Positions 57,121-64,000 of a stretch of DNA of 64,000 bases are shown one piece after another (within the stretch, counting starts at the first letter, position 1; each line of letters begins with the position of its first letter). Below the pieces are notes generated by a model. It was not told the DNA's origin. It made no database searches and saw nothing but the letters and a program-made list of their open reading frames with translations. The position numbers and the translations under genes are program-made. This DNA is from an uncultured Actinomycetes bacterium. GTDB lineage: Bacteria > Actinomycetota > Actinomycetes > Nanopelagicales > Nanopelagicaceae. The stretch spans positions 16,871 to 80,870 of the forward strand of contig CALEGP010000003.1 of NCBI GenBank assembly GCA_937876245.1. The letters are read 5' to 3'.

Positions 57121-58353
57121 GTGTCAACAAACATAACGACCGAAATTCTCGGTGAGCACCCACCTTTAGAGTTGATCGCTGCAGACCTAGAAGTTTCAAC
57201 AACCTGGATTCGCTTGGGTGAGGGGCTTGTTGGATTTGGCGAGTGGCGAAGTACAAGCGTTAAGGGCAAAAATAGATTCGCTGATGCCCGAAAGTGGTGG
57301 CACGAACAATTAGCGACTCTCAAGATTCAAAATAATGTCCACGGTAGTGGAACTGGCCCAATACTCTTCTCCTCATTTTCATTTGACCCATCAGAAGAAT
57401 CGAAATTGGTTATTCCAGAAATTATTATTGGGCAAAGGGATGGAAAATCTTGGATTACTTGGGTGGGTGATCAGAGGCAACCAGAGATTTCACTTCTTGC
57501 AGATTCCGATCAAAGTGGCACTGTCATCTTCGAATCTGGTGGGCTATCAGATAACGAATGGAAGATACGGGTTGCTAGCGCAGTCGAAAAAATTAAAAAA
57601 GGTGAACTTGAAAAAGTGGTTCTAGCTCGAGATTTAATCGCTCACAATTCGCAGACTATTTCTACTCGCAATTTGATCGCATTTCTAACTAAGAATTACC
57701 CCTCAACTTGGGTTTTCTTAGTATCTGATTTAATCGGTGCCACGCCAGAACTGTTAGTCCGCCTTAATAAATCTCTGGTTACTTCACGAATCTTGGCAGG
57801 AACTATTCGAAGATCTGGTGATGAAGTCGGTGATTTGGCACTTGCGGCATCACTGGCCAAATCTTCCAAGGACCTAGAAGAGCACGAATATGCAGTTCGC
57901 TCCGTTGCTGATGCTCTTTCGCCATATTGCTCATCTACAAACGTTCCAGAATCACCATTCGTCTTACACCTTGCAAACGTTATGCATCTTGCAACAGATG
58001 TGACCGGAGTCTTAAATGATTCAACAAATCCAGTTGATATTTTTTTATTGATTGCCTCATTGCATCCTTCTGCCGCTGTTTGTGGAACCCCAACTAAAAT
58101 TGCTAATTCAGTAATTGACGAGCTTGAAGATATGAACCGCGGAAGATATGCCGGGCCAGTTGGCTGGATTGATTCTCTCGGTGATGGAGAAATTGGCATA
58201 GCGTTACGAAGTGGCCAATTGTCATCGGATAAAAAATCAATGAGGATTTTCAGCGGCTGTGGAATTGTTGCGGGATCTAATCCAGAAGATGAACTTGCAG
58301 AGAGTCAGGCTAAGCTAAGTCCGATGCGCACTGCACTTGAAATCCGGGCATAA
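57121..58353 (+). CDS. menF: Isochorismate synthase (menaquinone pathway)
   Basis: A 410-residue chorismate-utilising enzyme converting chorismate to isochorismate. The C-terminal catalytic part shows KVVLARDLIA, LVSDLIGATPELLVRL, SRILAGTIRR, LHPSAAVCGTPT and MRIFSGCGIVAGSNPEDELA. It starts at a GTG. Its last 49 bases overlap the convergent menD. With menD, menC, menB, menE and menA next to it, the menaquinone role is favoured over siderophore synthesis. Confidence 0.93.
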   Translation: MSTNITTEILGEHPPLELIAADLEVSTTWIRLGEGLVGFGEWRSTSVKGKNRFADARKWWHEQLATLKIQNNVHGSGTGPILFSSFSFDPSEESKLVIPEIIIGQRDGKSWITWVGDQRQPEISLLADSDQSGTVIFESGGLSDNEWKIRVASAVEKIKKGELEKVVLARDLIAHNSQTISTRNLIAFLTKNYPSTWVFLVSDLIGATPELLVRLNKSLVTSRILAGTIRRSGDEVGDLALAASLAKSSKDLEEHEYAVRSVADALSPYCSSTNVPESPFVLHLANVMHLATDVTGVLNDSTNPVDIFLLIASLHPSAAVCGTPTKIANSVIDELEDMNRGRYAGPVGWIDSLGDGEIGIALRSGQLSSDKKSMRIFSGCGIVAGSNPEDELAESQAKLSPMRTALEIRA

Positions 58354-59882
58354 GTTTTTACTAAATTTTCTGCCATAACAACGCGATCTGGAACCTCAAC
58401 AATTACAAAATGTAGTCCAGTTTTCTCGTGAGAAATAGCTCGCCGCAAGTCAGAATCTGTTTTTACCTTTCCTGCCTCTAAACCAAATCCATTAATCAAT
58501 TTCTCCAGATCTTGATTCTGTGGGGTGCCAAATACTTCCTCAAATCCGGTAAATCCTTCGACGGCTGCTTGAGGCAAAGTAGAGAAAATTCCTCCGCCAT
58601 TATTATCAATAACAAAGATCGTTAAATTTGCGGCAGGCGGTGATAGCAAAGCAGTTAAATCATGAAGAAAAGTTAGATCTCCTACTATCGCAAAACTTCG
58701 CTCAAAATAATTTGAGATGCCAAAAATAGTCGATAAATTCCCGTCAATTCCTGCTAACCCTCGATTGCTAAAAACACTCAGCCCTTCTCGTGGCCTGGCA
58801 AATGTTTCAATGTCTCGAATTGGCCGCGAGGACCCTACAAAGAGCGCAGCTTCATCTGGCAGGGCAGCGGCAATAGTTGAAATGGCTCGCTGTTCTGACC
58901 AGATCTCGTCTCGTGAAATTTCTAATGCTGCCAACCTTGAAATCTCATTCCAATCAGAAATCCAAGCCTGGCTTGGGCTTGCAACTTCCAATTTGGGTAA
59001 CTCAAAGAAAATTTGTGTCGCAGTCCGTTTTCTGTCAATCGTCGAGATTCTGGGATCGATGACATAGGTTGCGTCTGCAGATTCGACATAACTATTTATA
59101 CTTCTAGATAGCGTAGTTCGACCAACTACAATTACATAGTCTGGTTTCAAATAATTTCTAATTGCTTCATCGACCAAGAAGGCGCTCCCGTGTGCTATCG
59201 CATTTTTGAAACTTAGCGGATCTTCGGCAATTACCGGAAGACCTGATAGTTCGATAAACGATTTAATATCGGCCTTGGAAAAAGTGCCCAAGTCATGACC
59301 TAGGACGATAACTCCATTACCTGAGACCGCAAGATTCTTCGGATGCCTGATTTGCACCGAGCCCGTGCCAACTTTTATGCCAGAGAGCCAATCGCTTTTA
59401 TTATTTGGAAGAAGTGGCTCATCGAACTGAATATTTAAGTGAACTGGCCCATCCCCAAGTTCAAATTTCAAGCCTGCGACAACATCAAAACTTGGAACAT
59501 TTGGAAAAATTCCAACTTGGTCTGTAGTTTGGTTCGCACCGGTTTTTCGAAGGCGTTCTGGTCGATCAGCTGTAATTGCAATTAATTTAATATTTGCGTG
59601 AAATGCTTCCAAGATTGCCGGATGGAAATTGGCGGCTGCTGTGCCACTGGTACAGATAACAGCGACGTGCTTATTACTAGCCTTAGCTATCCCTAACGCA
59701 TAGAAGCCCGCACCTCGCTCATCCAATTTCACGTGAAGTTCCACTAAGCCTCTTGTTTTAGCTTCGTGCACCGCAATTGAGAGTGGAGCATTTCTTGAGC
59801 CAGGGGAAATAACGAAATCTGAAACTCCTGACTCAATTAATTTTCGAATCACTTGGCGGGCTAAGTCAGTTGTGCTGCTCAT
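58305..59882 (-). CDS. menD: SEPHCHC synthase MenD
   Basis: A thiamine-diphosphate enzyme that adds succinic semialdehyde to isochorismate, 525 residues. DFVISPGSRNAPLSIA, CTSGTAAANFHPAILEA and ITADRPERLR are in the first domain. SNRGLAGIDGNLSTIFG and VGDLTFLHDLTALL with IDNNGGGIFS form the cofactor site. It overlaps menC by 17 bases; menC is upstream of it on the same strand. Confidence 0.95.
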   Translation of the reverse strand: MSSTTDLARQVIRKLIESGVSDFVISPGSRNAPLSIAVHEAKTRGLVELHVKLDERGAGFYALGIAKASNKHVAVICTSGTAAANFHPAILEAFHANIKLIAITADRPERLRKTGANQTTDQVGIFPNVPSFDVVAGLKFELGDGPVHLNIQFDEPLLPNNKSDWLSGIKVGTGSVQIRHPKNLAVSGNGVIVLGHDLGTFSKADIKSFIELSGLPVIAEDPLSFKNAIAHGSAFLVDEAIRNYLKPDYVIVVGRTTLSRSINSYVESADATYVIDPRISTIDRKRTATQIFFELPKLEVASPSQAWISDWNEISRLAALEISRDEIWSEQRAISTIAAALPDEAALFVGSSRPIRDIETFARPREGLSVFSNRGLAGIDGNLSTIFGISNYFERSFAIVGDLTFLHDLTALLSPPAANLTIFVIDNNGGGIFSTLPQAAVEGFTGFEEVFGTPQNQDLEKLINGFGLEAGKVKTDSDLRRAISHEKTGLHFVIVEVPDRVVMAENLVKTYARISSAVRIGLSLA

Positions 59883-60855
59883 TGCTCCACCTTTCGCCGA
59901 ACCCTGATTCCCAAATTCTTGTTATTCGCTCTTGCCACCAGATTCTACGTGCCGGAGTTGCCAAGTACGTACCTATGAATGCCTCATCAGGTTCAACACG
60001 CGAAACTGAAATAGTGCCACCATTTATTTCCAATGCTGGTTTAACTACATCACTCACCAATAACGACATAGTCGCTAACCCGCAATCAAAATTTAATTGA
60101 TTTTGGCTGGCCGCCAAAGCAAGACCATGGGAAATTCCAATCCCGGTGTCAAGAGCGCTTGAGACAACCACGGGTAAACCTATTTTTTCTATTAGTTTCT
60201 GGGCTCGGGCTATACCACCGGAAGGAGCCCATTTAATAATCGCAATATCGGCAAACTCTTTTGCCTCAGTAAAATCACTTTCCAGTGCCTTGCGAATTGA
60301 TTCATCGATTGCGATTTTCATTGGTGCTACTTTTTTTAGTGCGGCAAGCTCAGGAATTTCTCTGCAGGGTTGTTCAACATATTCAAATATATTTCCAAAC
60401 CGAAGGTTGTAGCTATTTAAATTAGTAATTGCGCGTTCTAAATCCCATCCCCCATTTACATCCAACCTAATCTTGAAATCCGGATTAAAGGAAAGTGCAG
60501 CTTCTACAAGCCCGCTATCTTTTTCGAAATCGTCAATTTTAATTTTCACAGTTTTTGCCCCAGGAAAGCGTGCTAATAATTCGTTTACTCTTCCCTGCTC
60601 TACCCTCGGTAGGGTGGCATTTATGGCGATTGAATTTCGCTTAAATTTGGGCCATTTTTTATATGCTCCTTCGACAGCTGCATAAAGCCAAGGTTCGGAT
60701 TCAGCATCGCTATATTCAACAAATGGCGCAAACTCGCTCCAACCTTGCGGGCCGCAAAAGAGTGCGGCTTCTCGAGCGCTTACCCCTCGAAAGTTGGTCC
60801 TGGTAGGTATGGCAACAACTGTTAACTCTTGAAATATTTCACTAAGTTGCCACAT
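59866..60855 (-). CDS. menC: o-Succinylbenzoate synthase MenC
   Basis: An enolase-superfamily dehydratase forming o-succinylbenzoate, 329 residues. KTVKIKIDDF gives the catalytic lysine pair, RLDVNGGWD the first metal Asp, FEYVEQPC the Glu, KIAIDESI the third acidic ligand, and IIKWAPSGG the second lysine. It lies between menB and menD on the same strand, with an eight-base gap to menB. Confidence 0.93.
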   Translation of the reverse strand: MWQLSEIFQELTVVAIPTRTNFRGVSAREAALFCGPQGWSEFAPFVEYSDAESEPWLYAAVEGAYKKWPKFKRNSIAINATLPRVEQGRVNELLARFPGAKTVKIKIDDFEKDSGLVEAALSFNPDFKIRLDVNGGWDLERAITNLNSYNLRFGNIFEYVEQPCREIPELAALKKVAPMKIAIDESIRKALESDFTEAKEFADIAIIKWAPSGGIARAQKLIEKIGLPVVVSSALDTGIGISHGLALAASQNQLNFDCGLATMSLLVSDVVKPALEINGGTISVSRVEPDEAFIGTYLATPARRIWWQERITRIWESGFGERWSNEQHN

Positions 60856-60862
60856 GTTTTAG

Positions 60863-61741
60863 TTAAGGACGCTTTGGGAACTTATCGAAATTAGGTTCGC
60901 GATTTTCCTTATATGCATCGCGTCCCTCTTTGCCTTCTTCGGTCATATAAAAAAGCAGAGTGGCATCGCCCGCAAGTTGTTGAACTCCTGCGAGCCCATC
61001 GTCTGCTGCATTTAATCCTGCTTTTAATAGTCTTAGAGCCATCGGCGAATGTCGAAGCATTTCGCGGCACCATGAAACCGTTTCGGCTTCGAGTTCAGAA
61101 ACTGGTACAACGGTATTAACTAGACCCATGTCGAGGGCTTCTGCCGCGTCATACTGTCGACACAAAAACCAAATTTCTCGTGCTTTTTTCTGGCCGATAT
61201 GTGCAGCAAGTAGGCCAGCACCGTATCCACCATCAAAGGAGCCAACCATAGGACCGGTTTGGCCAAATTTTGCATTGTCAGCCGCGATTGTTAAATCACA
61301 AACAACATGCAATACATGTCCACCCCCAACAGCCCAACCAGCAACCATCGCTACGACAGGTTTAGGTAATCTACGAATTTGAATCTGTAAATCTAAAACA
61401 TTTAGCCGGCCAATTCCTTTTTTGCTTAGTGAATCATTGCCGAGGTAACCATCATCTCCTCGGACGTTAATGTCGCCACCAGAACAAAATGCTTCGCTTC
61501 CGGCACCAGTAAAAATAATAACTCCGACGGAGTCATCATCTCGAGCCAGCGAAAATGCTTCTTGTAATTCAAATAAAGTTTGTGGTCTAAATGCATTTCT
61601 AACTTCTGGCCGGTTAATTGTAATTTTCGCTATACCCTCGGCTGTTTCGTAAAAAATGTCAGAAAATCCCTCTGCACCACTGCCAATATTCCATTTTGGA
61701 ATCTCTCGGCTGCCCGACTCGCGCTTAAATGGTTTGCTCAC
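60863..61741 (-). CDS. menB: 1,4-Dihydroxy-2-naphthoyl-CoA synthase MenB
   Basis: A crotonase-fold enzyme closing the second ring of the naphthoquinone, 292 residues. [20 protein letters not shown], the oxyanion loop [35 protein letters not shown] and [20 protein letters not shown] are MenB-specific. It heads the menB-menC-menD unit and is divergent from menE with a short shared promoter region. Confidence 0.96.
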   Translation of the reverse strand: MSKPFKRESGSREIPKWNIGSGAEGFSDIFYETAEGIAKITINRPEVRNAFRPQTLFELQEAFSLARDDDSVGVIIFTGAGSEAFCSGGDINVRGDDGYLGNDSLSKKGIGRLNVLDLQIQIRRLPKPVVAMVAGWAVGGGHVLHVVCDLTIAADNAKFGQTGPMVGSFDGGYGAGLLAAHIGQKKAREIWFLCRQYDAAEALDMGLVNTVVPVSELEAETVSWCREMLRHSPMALRLLKAGLNAADDGLAGVQQLAGDATLLFYMTEEGKEGRDAYKENREPNFDKFPKRP

Positions 61742-61779
61742 ATTTCCTCCTTCTAAATATATGGATAGCCTATGGGGTC

Positions 61780-62793
61780 ATGAAAACCTCGGCGATCGAT
61801 ATCGGGCTCAATTGGTCTAGCAGCGAGCTAAGACAAGCACTTGCCGATGCATTTATCGGAAAGCAGCCGGTCAAAATCATTGCGAGTACCACTGGCTCCT
61901 CGGGTATCTTAAAACGAGTTGCCCTCTCAGCCAAGACGCTTCAACTATGCGCGGATCTTTCAAATAGCGCAGTTGGCGCCGAGTCTGGTGATATCTGGTC
62001 GCTCCTACTATCAACTAATCATATTGCAGGGTTAAATGTGCTCGCTCGCTCAATCCAACTTGGAACCGAGACTGTCGATGTAAATCAAGTGGCCAGTTTC
62101 ACTGCGATAGTACCGACTCAACTTCATCGAGCCCTTACTGGTGATTCTCAACTGCTCAGACACCTAAAGAATTGCAAAGCTGTATTGCTTGGTGGAGCCG
62201 CAGCGAGCAGCTCATTATTAGAGAGCGCAGAAGAGCAGGGTATAAATATCGTAACAACATATGGGATGACCGAGACTTGCGGAGGTTGTGTTTATGACAA
62301 TAAGCCCCTGCCTGGCGTACAGGTTAAATTAAATAGCACTGGACTAATAGAGATCAAGGGTCCTGTTATTGCCGATGGATATGAAAATTTGAACGAGCTC
62401 TGGAAGTCTGTGGTTTCTGATGGTTGGTTCACGACTAGTGATCTCGGAGAAATTATTAATGGCAAGATTTTCATAATTGGCCGAGCAGATGATGTAATTA
62501 TTTCTGGTGGGATCAATATTTCTTTGACGGCAATAGATTCCGAACTTTCTGAGAGTTTTAAAAGTGTTAATTTTTTGGCTACATCTGTTGCAGATTCTGA
62601 ATGGGGGCAGAAACTTTGCTTGCTATTTGACGCTGATGTTGACGAGGGAGCGATTTCCAAAATACTACGGGATAAGTTTGGGAAACACTTTGTTCCTAAA
62701 GAATTTCTAAAAGTTTCAGAGTTGCCGCGACTTGGAATTGGTAAACCTGACCGTGTCAAAGCCCGCCAGTTTTTCGTGGATGAGCAAGGATAG
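61780..62793 (+). CDS. menE: o-Succinylbenzoate-CoA ligase MenE (short form)
   Basis: An adenylate-forming enzyme that activates o-succinylbenzoate with CoA, 337 residues. The P-loop IASTTGSSGILKRVALS, YGMTETCGG, the DGWFTTSDLGEI segment with its acidic residue, and the C-terminal lysine in GIGKPDRVKARQF are all seen. It is shorter than the 450-500 residue form, as in other Actinobacteria. The ATG at 61780 avoids overlap with the divergent menB. Confidence 0.93.
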   Translation: MKTSAIDIGLNWSSSELRQALADAFIGKQPVKIIASTTGSSGILKRVALSAKTLQLCADLSNSAVGAESGDIWSLLLSTNHIAGLNVLARSIQLGTETVDVNQVASFTAIVPTQLHRALTGDSQLLRHLKNCKAVLLGGAAASSSLLESAEEQGINIVTTYGMTETCGGCVYDNKPLPGVQVKLNSTGLIEIKGPVIADGYENLNELWKSVVSDGWFTTSDLGEIINGKIFIIGRADDVIISGGINISLTAIDSELSESFKSVNFLATSVADSEWGQKLCLLFDADVDEGAISKILRDKFGKHFVPKEFLKVSELPRLGIGKPDRVKARQFFVDEQG

Positions 62794-62797
62794 CTCG

Positions 62798-63667
62798 ATG
62801 AATATTTGGATTTCTGGTGCCCGCCCTCGCACCCTTCCCGCCGCAATTGCCCCAGTGTTAATTGGGACAGCTTTAATTAACGTCGATGGTATCTCCGTAA
62901 ATTGGATTAATGCGCTCTTGGCGCTGTCTGTTGGATTATTGCTTCAAGTTGCCGTTAATTACTCGAATGATTATTCAGATGGAATCCGAGGAACCGACGA
63001 GGCGCGAGTTGGGCCGGTGCGCCTAGTGGCAAGTGGTTTAAGAACACCTAAGCAGGTTAAAAGAGCAGCAATTTTTATATTTGCTCTTGCTGCTTTCTTT
63101 GGCCTACTCCTCGCGCTTAGGACTTCGCCCTATCTAATAATCGTAGGAGCTGCCGCGATTATCGCTGCTTGGAAATATACGGGTGGAAAAAATCCGTATG
63201 GTTACAGTGGTTTGGGTGAGATTTCAGTTTTTATCTTTTTTGGTTTAGTTGCAACGATGGGATCCTACTTCGTACAATCGCAAAGAATTACTTGGCAGGC
63301 CCTTCTTCTTGCGATTCCAATGGGAGCTCTTTCGTGCACAATTTTGGGGTTAAATAATTTGCGCGATCGCCCAAAGGATGAACTCGTGGGCAAGAAAACT
63401 TTGGCTGTCAGGTTCGGTGATACGAACGCTAGATACTTGGTATCCGCATTTTTGCTGCTGGCTTTCGCGGCATCCCTAGCTGCCTTTTCCATAACACCCT
63501 GGGCGCTAATTGTAATTATTACGCTCCCAATGCAGGGGAAACTAATAAAAGCAACCCTTGCGGGAGCCTCTGGAGCTGCGCTTATTCCGCTTCTCGGGAA
63601 GGCTGGCGAACTGCAGTTGGTCACATCACTGTTGATAACGCTCGCACTCGCCATAACAAGGGCATAA
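62798..63667 (+). CDS. menA: 1,4-Dihydroxy-2-naphthoate polyprenyltransferase MenA
   Basis: A membrane prenyltransferase of the UbiA family, 289 residues with about eight helices, joining the polyprenyl tail to the ring. WISGARPRTLPAAIAPVLIG and the first aspartate motif NDYSDGIRGTD are present, and the second is in NNLRDRPKDE. The ATG at 62798 has AAGGA seven bases upstream and lies four bases after menE. An upstream in-frame ATG would overlap menE. Confidence 0.95.
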   Translation: MNIWISGARPRTLPAAIAPVLIGTALINVDGISVNWINALLALSVGLLLQVAVNYSNDYSDGIRGTDEARVGPVRLVASGLRTPKQVKRAAIFIFALAAFFGLLLALRTSPYLIIVGAAAIIAAWKYTGGKNPYGYSGLGEISVFIFFGLVATMGSYFVQSQRITWQALLLAIPMGALSCTILGLNNLRDRPKDELVGKKTLAVRFGDTNARYLVSAFLLLAFAASLAAFSITPWALIVIITLPMQGKLIKATLAGASGAALIPLLGKAGELQLVTSLLITLALAITRA

Positions 63668-63676
63668 ACTCTGACT

Positions 63677-63937
63677 ATGCGAATTTGGTTAACACTGTTC
63701 TTCCTGGCAATTACGTTTTATGCTTTTTTTGATTGTGCGCGTACGCCCCAAGAAGAGGTTCAAAAAGCGCCAAAATGGGCTTGGCTCTTATTGATTTTCC
63801 TTTTCTCATCTCTTGGCGCCATACTCTGGTTCGCTCTTGGAAGGCCAAGAAAAAATCCTGGTTTTGGTGGCGGATCTCAGGGCAGAGGAAAAATTATTCC
63901 ACCTGATGATAATCCAGATTTTTTACGAAACCTCTAA
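63677..63937 (+). CDS. Small membrane protein with PLDc_N-type domain
   Basis: An 86-residue protein with two membrane helices, fitting the phospholipase D-nuclease N-terminal (PLDc_N) domain. It has an N-terminal helix, the short loop FDCARTPQEEVQKAPKWAWL and a second helix with SSLGAILWFALGRPRKNPG. A polar Gly/Pro tail follows. The function of stand-alone copies is unknown. It begins nine bases after menA, and its TAA stop is the first triplet of the tandem repeat array. Confidence 0.8.
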   Translation: MRIWLTLFFLAITFYAFFDCARTPQEEVQKAPKWAWLLLIFLFSSLGAILWFALGRPRKNPGFGGGSQGRGKIIPPDDNPDFLRNL

Positions 63938-64000
63938 AGCCCACTAACTACCTAAAGCCCACTAACTACCTAAAGCCCACTAACTACCTAAAGCCCACTA
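63935..64000. repeat. 18-bp tandem repeat array (continues past the window)
   Basis: The unit TAAAGCCCACTAACTACC repeats three times without a change, plus 12 bases of a fourth, from 63935 to the window end. The first TAA is the stop of the preceding gene. Only one forward frame stays open through the array; all others meet stops. No spacers separate the units, so it is not a CRISPR. Confidence 0.95.

Noticed and set aside
63935..64000. CRISPR array
   Set aside because: Units are 18 bases and directly adjacent with no variable spacers, and no cas gene is present.

Overview
The window is a chromosomal segment of an actinobacterium. The str operon is followed by a separate rpoB-rpoC unit, and upstream of that lies the order tRNA-Thr, tRNA-Met, rpmG, two MaoC-type dehydratase subunits, murB, aspC, tRNA-Trp, secE, nusG, rplK, rplA, rplJ, rplL. 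That order, an acidic NusG leader and menaquinone-based respiration are all typical of Actinobacteria. The DNA is AT-leaning for the phylum and packed very tightly, with many ATGA or TAATG start/stop overlaps, convergent genes sharing their 3' ends and very short spacers. By inference this suits a streamlined freshwater lineage such as the acI / Nanopelagicales group; no rRNA gene is present to confirm it.

Layout. (1) 1-13.8 kb, almost all minus strand: fusA (cut by the window edge), rpsG, rpsL, a lone plus-strand hemolysin III/PAQR gene, rpoC, rpoB, rplL, rplJ, rplA, rplK, nusG, secE, tRNA-Trp. Promoters are visible for rpsL, rpoB and rplJ, and rplJ has an L10-type leader ending in an attenuator. 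(2) 13.9-19.9 kb: aspC, murB, a glycosyltransferase-like gene, two MaoC-type dehydratase genes, rpmG, tRNA-Met, tRNA-Thr, a FUSC-like membrane protein, msrB. (3) 20-32.9 kb: a carbon-acquisition block. It holds an SDR, an acetamidase/formamidase and an acetate-type transporter, then an L-fucose (or similar 6-deoxy-sugar) oxidative pathway: fuconate dehydratase, keto-deoxy-fuconate-type SDR, aldose 1-dehydrogenase, mutarotase, FAH-family enzyme, 2-hydroxyacid dehydrogenase and lactonase. A convergent VOC plus ribose-type ABC transporter operon follows, with a relic of a second permease between the two operons.

(4) 33.0-36.3 kb: a small plastic locus next to tRNA-Tyr. Two identical 306-bp direct repeats, about 2.1 kb apart, each carry a decayed tRNA-Tyr copy and the first 52 codons of an MNT-type nucleotidyltransferase (MntA antitoxin). 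The two genes then diverge completely in their second halves. Each is followed by a broken HEPN (HepT) toxin gene, one truncated and one with an in-frame stop. Cargo genes (a quinone oxidoreductase and a DUF4287/DUF1801-like protein) lie between the repeats. This is the most unusual part of the window.

(5) 36.3-40.7 kb: an SDR plus an FMN-dependent L-lactate dehydrogenase that could complete the fucose route (lactate to pyruvate), then yajQ, rarD and a polyprenyl diphosphate synthase. (6) 40.7-63.9 kb: the complete 14-gene nuo operon (complex I), menG, bioY, and menF, menD, menC, menB, menE, menA. Quinone synthesis, its prenyl tail and its main NADH-driven reductase are therefore genetically adjacent. 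The window ends in a small membrane protein gene whose stop codon begins an 18-bp tandem repeat array that runs off the edge.
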